A DNA stretch of 64,000 nt from Rhizobiales bacterium 65-79 (lineage in GTDB: Bacteria > Pseudomonadota > Alphaproteobacteria > Rhizobiales > Rhizobiaceae). Shown here one piece after another: positions 1 to 12,091 of the stretch. The DNA lies in NCBI GenBank assembly GCA_001896885.1, contig MKRJ01000017.1, positions 1-64,000 of the forward strand, given 5' to 3'. Below the pieces are notes generated by a model. The model saw only the letters and a list, made by a program, of their open reading frames with translations. It made no database searches and was not told the origin of the DNA. A program made the position numbers and the translations under genes. Positions within the stretch are counted from its first letter, which is position 1. Every line of letters starts with the position of its first letter.

Positions 1-97
1 CGTCGGGCGGACTTGGCCGTACCACCGGTACGCCCGCGCCGCCCTCCTGGCGGATCGCCTCGCCATGGGAGAAACAGAACTGCTTCCAGCTAACCAT
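1..97 (-). CDS. possible 5' end of an unrecognised gene, cut by the window edge
   Basis: An open frame begins with ATG at 97 on the minus strand and runs off the window edge, giving about 32 residues that start MVSWKQFCFSHGE. No good Shine-Dalgarno precedes this ATG, and the frame is also open upstream, so the start is uncertain. It lies head-to-tail after the MAPEG gene, 46 bases away. I do not recognise the product. Confidence 0.3.
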   Translation of the reverse strand, partial: MVSWKQFCFSHGEAIRQEGGAGVPVVRPSPPD

Positions 98-143
98 GAA
101 AGGCTCTAGCCGGGCGAGGCGCTCGAGACAAGCCAGGCGGTTT

Positions 144-563
144 TCAGACGACGGCAAGCAGATGCAGCGCAAACCAAAGCCACAGGATGAAGAGAACGAC
201 ATATCCCAAGGTGAACGCCAACGGCCTGTAGCGCATGTCGTTCGACGTGACGTGTATGGCGGCGTGCAGGTAGCGCGAGACGACGAAGATCCAGGCGAGC
301 ACGACCGTGACGAGCGAATTGCCCTGGGTGACGTAGAGGCAGAGGCAGACGACATAGAACAGCACCGGCAACTGGAACTGGTTGAGCAGGTTGTTGTGGA
401 CGAAGAGGCTCTCGCGCGGTTCGTTGCGGTTCTCGCGGAAGCCGGAGCGGCTTGCGCTGCCCGCCTGGACCGCAGCCCTCCGGCGCAGGCCGAGCAGCCC
501 GTAAACGAGATAGACCAGGAACACCTGCGCGATGACGGGCCAGAAGATCGCGGTCTGGTTCAT
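144..563 (-). CDS. MAPEG family membrane protein
   Basis: The 139-residue product has about four membrane spans (around residues 8-26, 62-80, 84-102 and 118-137) and a polar loop between spans 1 and 2 rich in Arg, Asn and Glu. That layout is characteristic of the MAPEG family (membrane-associated proteins in eicosanoid and glutathione metabolism). Bacterial members are mostly uncharacterised and some bind glutathione. The gene follows another membrane-protein gene on the same strand by 23 bases, so the two are probably co-transcribed downstream of guaB. The family call is fairly firm; a substrate cannot be inferred. Confidence 0.7.
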   Translation of the reverse strand: MNQTAIFWPVIAQVFLVYLVYGLLGLRRRAAVQAGSASRSGFRENRNEPRESLFVHNNLLNQFQLPVLFYVVCLCLYVTQGNSLVTVVLAWIFVVSRYLHAAIHVTSNDMRYRPLAFTLGYVVLFILWLWFALHLLAVV

Positions 564-585
564 GCGAGCGCCTCGAGGGACCTCA

Positions 586-2956
<2,371 letters not shown>

Positions 2957-4123
2957 CTATGCGAAGGGAGGCAGGAACGCAGGTTTTCCCGGCAACAACC
3001 GCGACAGATAGGCGGCGCAGGCTTCGGAAATCTGGTCCTCGTCGGGGAGCAGGAAATCCTCCGGCATGTGCCTGGTCTTGCCGGCGACCGCGGACAGCGA
3101 GACCGCGACCGGCCTCGTGACTTTCCCGTCGTACTGGAGCGCAACGGAAAAGCTGCCCTCTTCGGCCGCCTGCACCGCGAAGGCTCCGGCGTCGAAGGCC
3201 TCGCTCCGGTCCGTCTCGTTGCATATCCCGGCATGGCAGCGCGGAAGATATCCGAACGTGTCGACGCGGGCGCGTACATTTGGCAGGTCCTCCGCCAGTA
3301 TCCGCTCGACAGCCTGACCGAGGTCGGTTCCCGACAATCGCACATTGCCATGGGGATCGCGCTCCAGCAGCTCGGGCGCGACCAGACCCTCCACCAGGGA
3401 GCGTCCCTCCTTGTCCGAAACGCCTTCCGACATCGCCACGATGCAGCGCTTGCGACGGGAGAGCACGGCGCGAACGCTCTCGACGAACCGCTTCCGGTCG
3501 AAGGCGCGCTCCGGCACGTAGACCAGGTGCGGCGCACCCTCCAAATCCATCCTCCAGGCGGCGGACGCGGCGGTCAGGAAACCTGCATGCCGCCCCATGA
3601 CGATCCCGACATAGACGCCCGGAAGCGACCGAAAATCGAGGTCCGCTCCGGCAAAGGCGCCGGCAACGAATTCCGCTGCGGTTATGAAGCCCGGCGTGTG
3701 GTCGTTCTCGACAAGGTCGTTGTCGATCGTCTTCGGTGCGTGAACGCATGCAACGGCGCCGCCACAGGCCTCGGAAATGATTCTTTGCGTCTCTGCCGTG
3801 TCGTTTCCGCCAATGTAGATGAAAGCATCCGCTCCAGCCGCGCGGAGCCCCTTCAGCACCAATTCGCAATAGCGCGCATCCGGTTTGTCCCGCGTGCTGC
3901 CGAGAGCGGCCCCCGGCGTGCGCGCCAGGCGTGCAAGATCCGATTCCGACAGATCGGCCAGGTCGACAAGGTCGCCGTCGCGCAGCCCGCGCACGCCATG
4001 CCTGGAACCGAGGATCCGGATACCCGGATGACGTCCACGAATTGCGGTCAGGGCCCCCGCAAGCGTTTGATTGATCACGGCGGTCGGACCGCCGCCCTGC
4101 GCGATCACAAATGTTCCGCTCAT
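2957..4123 (-). CDS. 6-phosphofructokinase, pyrophosphate-type
   Basis: Phosphorylates fructose 6-phosphate. The 388-residue product has the PFK fold signatures: a GGGPT-type phosphate loop at residues 10-14, GGND at 105-108, and PKTIDND at 130-136 with the catalytic Asp. The Lys in PKTIDND and the absence of the GGDGS motif of ATP enzymes point to a pyrophosphate-dependent enzyme (established for the family). GGND in place of the common GGDD places it in a divergent PPi subgroup. The start at 4123 has a strong GAGGAGAGG ribosome site. Pyrophosphate use would make the step reversible in an organism that mainly uses the Entner-Doudoroff route. The cosubstrate is inferred. Confidence 0.85.
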   Translation of the reverse strand: MSGTFVIAQGGGPTAVINQTLAGALTAIRGRHPGIRILGSRHGVRGLRDGDLVDLADLSESDLARLARTPGAALGSTRDKPDARYCELVLKGLRAAGADAFIYIGGNDTAETQRIISEACGGAVACVHAPKTIDNDLVENDHTPGFITAAEFVAGAFAGADLDFRSLPGVYVGIVMGRHAGFLTAASAAWRMDLEGAPHLVYVPERAFDRKRFVESVRAVLSRRKRCIVAMSEGVSDKEGRSLVEGLVAPELLERDPHGNVRLSGTDLGQAVERILAEDLPNVRARVDTFGYLPRCHAGICNETDRSEAFDAGAFAVQAAEEGSFSVALQYDGKVTRPVAVSLSAVAGKTRHMPEDFLLPDEDQISEACAAYLSRLLPGKPAFLPPFA

Positions 4124-4479
4124 TCGCGTCCTCTCCTCGACATATTGCGGGAGCCTGTCACGGCGGCGAAGATGAAGCAATCGGCACCATGCAATCCGCC
4201 GGCATCCAGACTACGGGTGGCGTCGGTCGCATCCATCGCTACGGACACGGCCCGCAGGAAGGCATGTGGTTTTGGGCGATGAATGCGCACGGCCCTGAAA
4301 CAGTCGGGCCGCCGACAGGATCGGAAAGTTTCATTGAACAGACCACTGCCGTCAGCGCCTGGTTCGGCTGGCCTCATGCCGCTGCTGCTCATATCCGCCG
4401 ACAGTTTTCAGAAAAAACTTGCCCACACATTGACATTAAGAGGCGTAGAGCCACTAAATGTAGTGGTCATGGTTCTTCT
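4124..4479. other. divergent intergenic region
   Basis: About 356 bases lie between the start of the phosphofructokinase gene (minus) and the cobalamin riboswitch of nrdA (plus). The region must contain both promoters. No further gene or repeat is supported. Confidence 0.4.
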
Positions 4480-4655
4480 GAGTCTATCCGGACTCAGGAG
4501 CTAAGAGGGAAGCCGGTGCGCGTGACTGCAATGCCGGCGCTGCCCCCGCAACTGTAAGCAGCGAGTCGCTGTCCGTGTAACGCCACTGGTGTCGAGGCGC
4601 CGGGAAGGCTGGACAGCGGCGACGACCTGCGAGCCAGGAGACCTGCCGTGACGCC
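4480..4655 (+). promoter_or_regulatory. cobalamin riboswitch upstream of nrdAB
   Basis: The conserved cobalamin-aptamer blocks occur in order: AGAGGGAA followed by GGTG near 4505, GCTGCCCCCGCAACTGTAAG near 4540, the B12-box core GCCACTGG near 4582, GGGAAGG near 4602, and GCCAGGAGACCTGCC near 4632. It ends about 110 bases before the nrdA start. Cobalamin binding normally represses the downstream gene. That fits a B12-independent ribonucleotide reductase that is needed when the B12-dependent isozyme cannot work. Confidence 0.95.
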
Positions 4656-4765
4656 ATGAACGAACCTCGGGCGGGGTGTCCCGGCGGTGCGCGTGCCTCA
4701 TGTGCCCGTGTGGCGCGCTTCCGGCATGTGTCCCTCGCGCTCCCCGTCCACAACGCCACGGGGAT

Positions 4766-7651
4766 ATGATGCAGGCGACCACAGCACTTCACACCGAAGG
4801 AGCCGGCAAGGCTCCGATCCTTCTCGACCACAGCGGGCACGCGCCCACGGAACCGGGTTACCGCATCATCCGGCGCAACGGCGCGGTGACTCCGTTCGAT
4901 CCGATGAAGATCACGATTGCGCTGACCAAGGCCTTCCTCGCGGTGGAAGGATCGACGGCGGCAGGCTCAAGGCGCGTGCACGATTTGGTTGCGGATCTCA
5001 CCGATCAGGTGGCTTCCGCGCTGGCGCGGCGCGTCGGCGAGGGACGCACCTTCCATATCGAGGACGTGCAGGACCAGGTCGAGCTGGCGCTGATGCGCGG
5101 CGGGCACCACAAGGTGGCGCGCGCCTACGTTCTCTACCGTGAGGAGCGGGCGCGGGAGCGCGCAGCGGAGAAGGCGGCGCAGGCAGTTCCCCAGTCGTTG
5201 CTCAACGTGAAAACCGAAGACGGCACGCCCAGGCCGCTCGACGAAGGGCGGCTGGCGCGCATCGTCGAGGAAGCCTGCGACGGGCTGGACGCCGTGTCGC
5301 CTGAGCCAATCCTCGCCGAGGCCCGCCGCAACCTCTATGACGGCATCACGCTCGACGAACTTTCGTTGGCACCGATCCTCGCCGCCCGCACGCTGGTCGA
5401 GCAGGAACCAAATTACGCCTTCGTCTCCGCGCGGCTGCTGCTCGACCGCCTGCGCCGGGAAGCGCTCACTTTCGTGTCCGGCCGTCCGGAGCAGGCGACA
5501 CAAGCGGAGATGGCAACGCGCTATGCCGGCTATTTCCCGGAATTCCTGCGGGTCGGCATCGAGGCCGAACTGATCGATCCCGAACTTGGCCGCTTCGACC
5601 TGGCACGGCTGGGCGCGGCGTTGAAGCCGGAACGCGACCTGAACTTCCAGTATCTCGGCCTTCAGACGCTCTACGACCGCTATTTCCTGCACACGAAGGG
5701 CAAGCGTTTCGAGCTGCCGCAGGCCTTCTTCATGCGCGTCGCCATGGGCCTCGCCGTGCGAGAGATCGACCGCGAGGCGCGCGCCATCGAATTCTACGAC
5801 CTCCTGTCGTCCTTCGACTTCATGGCGTCGACGCCGACGCTGTTCAATTCCGGCACTCTCAGGCCACAGCTTTCCTCCTGCTTCCTCACCACGGTCGCCG
5901 ACGACCTCGACGGCATCTTCAAGGCGATCAAGGACAACGCGCTGCTGGCGAAATATTCCGGCGGGCTGGGCAACGACTGGACGCCGGTGCGCGGCCTCGG
6001 CGCCCATATCAAGGGAACCAATGGCGAGAGCCAGGGCGTCGTGCCGTTCCTGAAGGTCGCCAACGACACGGCGGTCGCCGTCAACCAGGGCGGCAAGCGC
6101 AAGGGGGCGGTCTGCGCCTATCTGGAGACCTGGCACGTCGACATCGAGGAGTTCCTCGACCTCAGGAAGAACACCGGCGACGACCGCCGCCGCACGCACG
6201 ACATGAACACCGCCAACTGGGTGCCGGACCTGTTCATGGAGCGCGTCGAGGCCGACGGAGAATGGACGCTGTTCTCGCCGGACGAGGTGCCAGACCTGCA
6301 CGACTTTTACGGCACGGCGTTCAAGGCTGCCTACGAAGCGTACGAGGCGAAGGCCGCCGCCGGCGGCATAAAGGTGTTCCGCAGGATCCGCGCGCTCGAT
6401 CTGTGGCGCAGGATGCTGACCATGCTGTTCGAGACCGGGCATCCCTGGGTGGCGTTCAAGGATCCCTGCAACATCCGCTCGCCGCAGGGCCATGTCGGCG
6501 TCGTGCATTCCTCCAATTTGTGTACCGAGATCACGCTCAACACCTCGATGGACGAGGTGGCGGTCTGCAACCTCGGCTCGTTGAACCTCGCCAACCACGT
6601 CACTGGAAAAGGACTCGACCTCGACCGGCTGGCCCGCACGGTCGGCACGGCGATGCGCATGCTCGACAACGTCATCGACATCAACTTCTACACCATTCCG
6701 GAAGCGCGGCGTTCCAACCTCCGGCATCGTCCGGTTGGGCTCGGTATCATGGGCTTCCAGGACGCGCTGCAGGCCCTACGTTTGCCCTACGCCTCGGACG
6801 CGGCTGTCGAATTCGCCGACCGCTCGATGGAGGCCGTCAGCTACCACGCGATCTCCGCCTCGGTGGACCTAGCGACCGAACGCGGCCGCTATCCGAGCTT
6901 CGAGGGCTCGCTCTGGTCGAAGGGCCTCCTGCCCATCGACTCCATCCGCCTGCTGGAGGAGGCGCGAGGCGGCACGGATATGGACGAGTGCGTGACTCTC
7001 GACTGGGAAGCGCTGCGCAAGCGCGTGAAGAAGATAGGCATGCGCAACTCCAACACGATGGCGATCGCGCCGACGGCGACCATTTCCAACATCTGCGGCG
7101 TGTCGCAGTCGATCGAGCCGGTCTACCAGAACCTGTTCGTCAAATCGAACATGAGCGGGGACTTCACGGTGGTGAATGCCCGGCTGGTTCATGACCTCAA
7201 GCAGCGCGGCCTGTGGGACGAGGTGATGGTGTCGGACCTGAAGTATTTCGACGGCTCTGTCGGCCAGATCGACCGTATCCCCGACGACCTCAAGGCACTC
7301 TATGCGACCGCCTTCGAGATCGAGCCGTCCTGGCTGATCGAGGCCGCCTCGCGTCGCCAGAAATGGATCGACCAGGCGCAGTCGCTCAACCTCTACATCG
7401 CCAATCCGAGCGGCCGGAAGCTGGACGAGCTCTATCGCCTCGCATGGCGCAAGGGGCTGAAGACGACCTACTACCTGCGCTCGCGTTCCGCGACGCATGT
7501 CGAGAAGTCGACGCTGAAAGGCACCGACGGCAAGCTCAACGCGGTTTCGGCGTCCGCTGCGGCCGTCGCCGCGCCCATCACAGTCAATCCGGACGCCGCG
7601 TGGGGCAAGGCCTGCGCCATCGACGGTCCGAACTGTGAGGCGTGCCAGTAG
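4766..7651 (+). CDS. nrdA: class I ribonucleoside-diphosphate reductase, alpha subunit
   Basis: Reduces ribonucleoside diphosphates to deoxyribonucleotides together with NrdB. The 961-residue protein begins with an ATP-cone allosteric domain (about residues 30-125). It then carries the ten-stranded barrel with the cysteines expected for catalysis: SSCF, NLCTE (thiyl Cys and Glu) and AVCNLGS. It ends in the re-reducible NCEAC pair. The ATG at 4766 follows ACGGGGAT; frames further upstream overlap the riboswitch and are unlikely. It forms an operon with nrdB 160 bases downstream and is under a cobalamin riboswitch, so it should be expressed when B12 is scarce. Confidence 0.95.
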   Translation: MMQATTALHTEGAGKAPILLDHSGHAPTEPGYRIIRRNGAVTPFDPMKITIALTKAFLAVEGSTAAGSRRVHDLVADLTDQVASALARRVGEGRTFHIEDVQDQVELALMRGGHHKVARAYVLYREERARERAAEKAAQAVPQSLLNVKTEDGTPRPLDEGRLARIVEEACDGLDAVSPEPILAEARRNLYDGITLDELSLAPILAARTLVEQEPNYAFVSARLLLDRLRREALTFVSGRPEQATQAEMATRYAGYFPEFLRVGIEAELIDPELGRFDLARLGAALKPERDLNFQYLGLQTLYDRYFLHTKGKRFELPQAFFMRVAMGLAVREIDREARAIEFYDLLSSFDFMASTPTLFNSGTLRPQLSSCFLTTVADDLDGIFKAIKDNALLAKYSGGLGNDWTPVRGLGAHIKGTNGESQGVVPFLKVANDTAVAVNQGGKRKGAVCAYLETWHVDIEEFLDLRKNTGDDRRRTHDMNTANWVPDLFMERVEADGEWTLFSPDEVPDLHDFYGTAFKAAYEAYEAKAAAGGIKVFRRIRALDLWRRMLTMLFETGHPWVAFKDPCNIRSPQGHVGVVHSSNLCTEITLNTSMDEVAVCNLGSLNLANHVTGKGLDLDRLARTVGTAMRMLDNVIDINFYTIPEARRSNLRHRPVGLGIMGFQDALQALRLPYASDAAVEFADRSMEAVSYHAISASVDLATERGRYPSFEGSLWSKGLLPIDSIRLLEEARGGTDMDECVTLDWEALRKRVKKIGMRNSNTMAIAPTATISNICGVSQSIEPVYQNLFVKSNMSGDFTVVNARLVHDLKQRGLWDEVMVSDLKYFDGSVGQIDRIPDDLKALYATAFEIEPSWLIEAASRRQKWIDQAQSLNLYIANPSGRKLDELYRLAWRKGLKTTYYLRSRSATHVEKSTLKGTDGKLNAVSASAAAVAAPITVNPDAAWGKACAIDGPNCEACQ

Positions 7652-7669
7652 GATGCTCCGCCCATCGCG

Positions 7670-7780
7670 GCGTCATCCCGGAAGCCGTAGCGAAGCGGAG
7701 GTTATCCGGGATCCAGTCCTGGACGGTTCAGCACTGGATCCCGGCTCGCGGTCGCTGCGCTCCCTTGGCCGGGATGACGC
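7670..7780. repeat. palindromic intergenic repeat (rhizobial RIME/REP-like)
   Basis: The outer arms GCGTCATCCCGG and CCGGGATGACGC are perfect inverted copies, and inner arms built on CCGGGATCCA/TGGATCCCGG continue the symmetry around a centre near 7722. The element of about 110 bases fills most of the nrdA-nrdB gap. Such mosaic palindromes are common in Rhizobiales genomes. In mRNA it would form a long hairpin and could affect the relative expression of the two subunits. Confidence 0.85.
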
Positions 7781-7811
7781 CCTCGATTTCTCACTCAGGA
7801 AGATGTCTCCA

Positions 7812-8930
7812 ATGCTTGACTGGTCCGAACCGAATGCCAATCCCGCCCTCCATCCCGCTGCGAACGCCGCAGCAACCGGCGCCACCGGGCTCGGCACCAT
7901 CGACCGCGGCGCGGCGCGCGTCTCGGTCGACGACAAGCGCATGATCAACGCTCGCGCCGACGTGAACCAGCTTCTGCCGCTGAAATATCGCTGGGCATGG
8001 GAGAAATACCTTTCCGGCTGCAACAACCACTGGATGCCGACCGAAGTGTCGATGCAGGCCGATATCGCGCTGTGGAGATCGAAGGACGGTTTGACCGACG
8101 ACGAGCGGCGCATGCTGAAGCGCAACCTCGGCTTCTTCGCGGCCTCTGAATCGCTGGTGGCGAACAACATCGTGCTCGCCATCTACCGCCACCTGACCAA
8201 TCCCGAATGCCGCCAGTATCTGCTCAGGCAGGCTTTCGAGGAGGCGATCCATACCCATACCTTCCAGTACATCGTGGAAAGCCTGGCGCTGGACGAAGGC
8301 GAGCTGTTCAACATGTACCGCGAGGTGCCCTCGATCACCGACAAGGCCGCCTGGGCGCTGAAGCATACGCAACACCTGGACGATCCGGACTTCAAGACCG
8401 GCACGCCGGAGGCCGACCAGTCCTTCCTGCGCGACCTTGTCGCCTTCTACGTCATCTTCGAGGGCATGTGGTTCTACACCGGCTTCGCGCAGATCCTGTC
8501 GCTCGGCCGGCGCAACAAGATGGTCGGCATCGCCGAGCAGTACCAGTACATATTGCGCGACGAATCCATCCACCTGAACTTCGGCATCGACGTGATCAAC
8601 CAGATCAAGATCGAGAATCCGCATCTGTGGAGCAGGACGTTCCAGGACGAGGTGCGCGGCATGATCGCCGACGCCGCGGAACTGGAAGCGGCCTATGGCA
8701 GGGATACGATGCCGCGCGGTTTCCTCGGCCTCAACGCGGCGCTGTGCGAGCAGTACATGCACTTCATCGCTAATCGCCGCTGCGCGCAGCTTGGGCTGGC
8801 CCAGGTCTTCGCCGAGACGGAGAATCCATTCCCGTGGATGAGCGAGGTCATGGATCTGAAGAAGGAGAAGAACTTCTTCGAGACCCGCGTCATCGAATAC
8901 CAGAACGGCGGGGCACTCAGCTGGGATTGA
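7812..8930 (+). CDS. nrdB: ribonucleotide reductase, beta (R2) subunit, class Ic-like
   Basis: Forms the metal cofactor that generates the radical used by NrdA. The 372-residue ferritin-fold protein shows metal ligands in ASES (Glu113), EAIH (Glu144, His147), IFEGMW and RDESIH. Two details are unusual for a standard enzyme. Position +4 after His147, where E. coli R2 has the radical Tyr122, is Phe151, and the first ligand is Glu rather than Asp. Both are hallmarks of class Ic (Mn/Fe) subunits. A Tyr lies two residues further on. The start at 7812 has AGGAAG nine bases upstream; the frame upstream reads through the palindromic repeat. Shares the cobalamin-controlled transcript with nrdA. Confidence 0.93.
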   Translation: MLDWSEPNANPALHPAANAAATGATGLGTIDRGAARVSVDDKRMINARADVNQLLPLKYRWAWEKYLSGCNNHWMPTEVSMQADIALWRSKDGLTDDERRMLKRNLGFFAASESLVANNIVLAIYRHLTNPECRQYLLRQAFEEAIHTHTFQYIVESLALDEGELFNMYREVPSITDKAAWALKHTQHLDDPDFKTGTPEADQSFLRDLVAFYVIFEGMWFYTGFAQILSLGRRNKMVGIAEQYQYILRDESIHLNFGIDVINQIKIENPHLWSRTFQDEVRGMIADAAELEAAYGRDTMPRGFLGLNAALCEQYMHFIANRRCAQLGLAQVFAETENPFPWMSEVMDLKKEKNFFETRVIEYQNGGALSWD

Positions 8931-9011
8931 GAATGCGCTGTCGCCTTCGCGCTTTGCCGATGTCGCTTTCATGGCTTCGCGCGGGGTCGCTTCGTGGTCT
9001 GATCGAAGCGT

Positions 9012-9190
9012 TCAAGGTGCCCGTCAGCGGAAACGACGGCGGGATAATTGGGAAGCCGGTTTGACGCCGGTGCTGCCCCCGCAACGGTAGCGGAGCTGAA
9101 CCCCGACGAAAGCCACTGGGCGACAAGCCTGGGAAGGTGTCGGGACGGCCTGGAAAGGCCAGCTTCGGAGCCCGGAAACCAGCCTCGAAC
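9012..9190 (+). promoter_or_regulatory. cobalamin riboswitch upstream of the Rieske oxygenase
   Basis: Aptamer blocks are visible in order: GGGAAGCCGGT near 9050, GGTGCTGCCCCCGCAACGG near 9070, GCCACTGGG near 9112, GGGAAGG near 9131, and a diverged GGAGCCCGGAAACCAGCC near 9168. It lies about 120 bases before the ATG at 9313 and 80 bases after nrdB, so the oxygenase operon has its own B12 control. Confidence 0.92.
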
Positions 9191-9312
9191 GTTTAACCTG
9201 ACTGATCGCGGTGGGCGGTCAAGAGGCGGAGCGCTCCGGGCGATGCTCGCCTGCGGCCATCCACCCCTCCATCACCACCAGTTCAGTCCTTGTGCCGATT
9301 GCGAGGACGGAC

Positions 9313-10575
9313 ATGGATATACGTACCGGGGATATACGCAACGAAATGCTGAAGCTGATCCGCGAGCGGTGCGACGGCTTCTCCCTTCAGCAACCCTTCT
9401 ACATCGACCCGGATTTTTTCAGGCTCGACCTCGAGCTGGTCTGGTACCGCGACTGGCTGTTCGTCGGCCACGATTGCGAGATCGCCAAGCCCGGCTCCTT
9501 CTTCACCGTTCAGGTCGGCGACTATCCGGTGGTGGTCGTGCGCGGCCGCGACGGACAGATCCGCGCCTTGCACAATTCCTGCAGGCATCGCGGCAGCCGC
9601 GTGTGCAGCACCGAGCGCGGCACCGCCGCGCGGCTGGTCTGTCCCTATCATCAGTGGACCTACGACCTCGACGGCTCGCTGGTCTTCGCGCGCCAGATGG
9701 CGGATGGCTTCCGCAAGGAGGATTTCGGCCTGAAGCCGATCGCCTGCGAGAGCGTCGCCGGCTACATCTTCGTCTGCCTGGCAGACGAGCCTGCCGACTT
9801 CGCCCCGTTCCGGACGCTGATGGAGCCTTTCTTCGCGCCACATAACCTTGCCAACGCCAAGGTCGCGCACGAGACGACCATCGTCGAGAAGGGCAACTGG
9901 AAGCTGGTCTGGGAGAACAACCGCGAGTGCTACCACTGCGCGGCCAACCACCCCGAACTGTGCAAGACTTTTCCCGAGGCGCCGACCATCACCGGCGTGC
10001 CGAGCGTCGACAGCGATCCGGAGATGCTGTCGCACTGGGCGCATTGCGAGGCGTCGGGCCTGCCGTCGCGCTTCCGTATCGACGATCGGGGCCAGTACCG
10101 CGCCACCCGCGCGCCGCTGCTGCGCGACGCCGTCAGCTACACGATGACGGGCAAGCGCGCGGTGCGGAAGAACCTCTCGGACGCAGCCTCGGCGGACCGC
10201 ATCGGCACGCTGATGCTCTATCACTATCCGACGACGTGGAACCACGTGCTGATCGACCATGCCACCACCTTCCGCGTGCTGCCGATCAGCGCGACGGAGA
10301 CGGCGGTGACGACCAAGTGGCTGGTACACAAGGATGCCGTCGAGGGCGTCGACTACGCGATCGACGAACTCACCCACGTCTGGACCATGACCAACGACGA
10401 GGACCGCCGCATCGTCGAGGAGAACGCCTTCGGCATCCGGTCGCCCGCCTACGAGCCGGGACCCTATTCGGAAATGCACGAAGGGGGCGTGATCCAGTTC
10501 GTCGACTGGTACGCGGGCTTCATCGAGCCGAGGTTGGCAGAGGGCGAAAAGCCGACGCTGCGCAACGTGGCTTGA
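9313..10575 (+). CDS. Rieske non-haem iron ring-hydroxylase/demethylase-type oxygenase, large subunit
   Basis: The 420-residue oxygenase has a Rieske [2Fe-2S] site with C90-x-H92 and C110-x2-H113, and a catalytic domain whose mononuclear iron motif is visible around NRECYHCAANH (about residue 205). It resembles glycine-betaine demethylase (GbcA) and the ArdX proteins reported in B12 regulons. It needs O2 and electrons from the reductase encoded 10 bases downstream. The ATG at 9313 follows GAGGACGG. The substrate is not determined by sequence. A cobalamin riboswitch implies that the reaction replaces or compensates for a B12-dependent step. Confidence 0.85.
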   Translation: MDIRTGDIRNEMLKLIRERCDGFSLQQPFYIDPDFFRLDLELVWYRDWLFVGHDCEIAKPGSFFTVQVGDYPVVVVRGRDGQIRALHNSCRHRGSRVCSTERGTAARLVCPYHQWTYDLDGSLVFARQMADGFRKEDFGLKPIACESVAGYIFVCLADEPADFAPFRTLMEPFFAPHNLANAKVAHETTIVEKGNWKLVWENNRECYHCAANHPELCKTFPEAPTITGVPSVDSDPEMLSHWAHCEASGLPSRFRIDDRGQYRATRAPLLRDAVSYTMTGKRAVRKNLSDAASADRIGTLMLYHYPTTWNHVLIDHATTFRVLPISATETAVTTKWLVHKDAVEGVDYAIDELTHVWTMTNDEDRRIVEENAFGIRSPAYEPGPYSEMHEGGVIQFVDWYAGFIEPRLAEGEKPTLRNVA

Positions 10576-10585
10576 GGAGGCCATC

Positions 10586-11686
10586 GTGAACGCGACGACC
10601 GACCTCAATCTCTACCGTCATCTGGACGAGATGACGCCCTGGAACGATCGGCTGCAGGTTCTGGAGGTGATCGGTATCGTCGACGAGGCGCCGGAGGTGA
10701 AGACCTTCGTCTTCCGCTCCGACGCGCAGACCTGGTTCCGCTACAAGCCTGGCCAGTTCGTGACGCTGGAATTGCCGACGGCCGACGGGCCGCTGATGCG
10801 CACCTACACGCTGTCGTCGTCGCCGTCGCGGCCGTTCTCCATCGCCGTCACCGTCAAGGCGCAGGCCGGCAGCGTCGGCACGCGCTGGATGTTCGACAAT
10901 CTTGCGATCGGAACCCATGTCAAAGCCTACGGGCCGGCCGGCGACTTCTCCCATCACAACCACCCGGCCGCGAAATACCTGTTCATCTCGGCCGGGTCCG
11001 GCATCACGCCGATGATGTCGATGCTTCGGTGGCTGAACGACTGCGCGCCGTGGACGGACGTTTCCTTCGTCAACTGCTCCCGGCGGCCGGAGGAGATCAT
11101 TTTCCGCAAGGAGCTGGAACTGCTCGGCTCCCGCATGCCCGGCTTGTCGCTCGGCTTCCTGATCGAGGAGCGGTCGAGCCGCGAGAGCTGGTTCGGCCAT
11201 ATGGGCCGCATCGACGCCGTGCGCCTGCCGCTCTTGTCGCCCGATTTCCGCGAGCGCGAAATGTTCTGCTGCGGGCCTGAGCCGTTCATGCGCGCCGTGC
11301 GCGATATGCTCGCCGCGTCCGGCTTCGACATGGCGCACTACCACCAGGAGAGCTTTTCCGCCCCCGTCGTCGAGGAGGTTCCCGCGCCATTCTCGGGCGA
11401 CGGAGAGCCCGACGATCAGGCCGAGGCGCTCCCGGTGCGGTTCGCCGTTTCCGGCATCGAGGGCCAGTGCCAGCCGGGCCAAACGGTTCTGCAGACGGCG
11501 CGCGCGTCGGGCGTGCGCATTTCGGCCGCCTGCGAATTCGGACTGTGCGGCACCTGCAAGGTGAAGAAGCTCTCCGGCGAGGTCGAGATGAGCCACAATG
11601 GCGGCATCCTCGACGACGAGATCGCCGACGGCTTCATCCTCGCCTGCTGCTCGAAGCCCCTTACGCCGCTGGAGATCGAGGCATGA
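10586..11686 (+). CDS. ferredoxin-NAD(P)H oxidoreductase with C-terminal plant-type ferredoxin domain
   Basis: The 366-residue protein combines an FAD domain (RTYTLSS near residue 72), a nucleotide-binding domain (GSGITPMMS near 137, CGPEPF near 230) and a C-terminal [2Fe-2S] ferredoxin domain with Cys at the CEFGLCGTC cluster plus a fourth Cys in LACC. This is the electron-supply partner of the adjacent Rieske oxygenase (GbcB/FrdX type). The start is GTG at 10586 with GAGGAGG before it. It overlaps the next gene by four bases (ATGA). Confidence 0.88.
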   Translation: MNATTDLNLYRHLDEMTPWNDRLQVLEVIGIVDEAPEVKTFVFRSDAQTWFRYKPGQFVTLELPTADGPLMRTYTLSSSPSRPFSIAVTVKAQAGSVGTRWMFDNLAIGTHVKAYGPAGDFSHHNHPAAKYLFISAGSGITPMMSMLRWLNDCAPWTDVSFVNCSRRPEEIIFRKELELLGSRMPGLSLGFLIEERSSRESWFGHMGRIDAVRLPLLSPDFREREMFCCGPEPFMRAVRDMLAASGFDMAHYHQESFSAPVVEEVPAPFSGDGEPDDQAEALPVRFAVSGIEGQCQPGQTVLQTARASGVRISAACEFGLCGTCKVKKLSGEVEMSHNGGILDDEIADGFILACCSKPLTPLEIEA

Positions 11687-11955
11687 CCGCTCGCGACGAC
11701 GACACCATCGCAGCCAGGCGGCCGCTCCACCACGAGACGCTGCGGGCCATCTCGCCCCTGCCGCCCCCGGAAGAGGTCTTCGCGGATTGGCTGCTGTCGG
11801 TGCCGCACGGAGCCGACCTTGCGGCGGCGGCGCGCGGGCAGATCGCCCTCATCGACCGGCGCATGCCGTTCCATCCCGATGTTCAATGCCTGCGCACGCT
11901 GCTGGTGGCCGTTGCCGGCGACAGCGGCTGGCAACGGCCCTTGCGGAATCTTTGA
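11683..11955 (+). CDS. small conserved-context protein of the Rieske operon
   Basis: This 90-residue soluble protein starts at an ATG that overlaps the stop codon of the reductase gene (ATGA), so translational coupling is likely. It is rich in Leu, Ala and Arg with no membrane segment and no recognised motif. The tight coupling suggests it assists the oxygenase/reductase pair, but I do not know the family. Confidence 0.7.
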   Translation: MTARDDDTIAARRPLHHETLRAISPLPPPEEVFADWLLSVPHGADLAAAARGQIALIDRRMPFHPDVQCLRTLLVAVAGDSGWQRPLRNL

Positions 11956-11984
11956 GAAGGAATCTCCCATCTCTCCTGCCAAGC

Positions 11985-12025
11985 AAAGCGCGGCCTTCCG
12001 GAACGACGGACGCGGGGCGCGCTTT
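11985..12025. terminator. possible bidirectional terminator between convergent genes
   Basis: The arms AAAGCGCG and CGCGCTTT are perfect inverted copies around a loop of about 25 bases. They lie between the small Rieske-operon gene (plus) and metE (minus). A-runs and T-runs at the two edges would suit termination in both directions, but the loop is long. Confidence 0.35.
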
Positions 12026-12091
12026 CGAGCCGCTTTCACGGCGCCGGGGCGCAGCAGGGAGCCGACATGGTCGGCACGATAGGGAGGTCTG

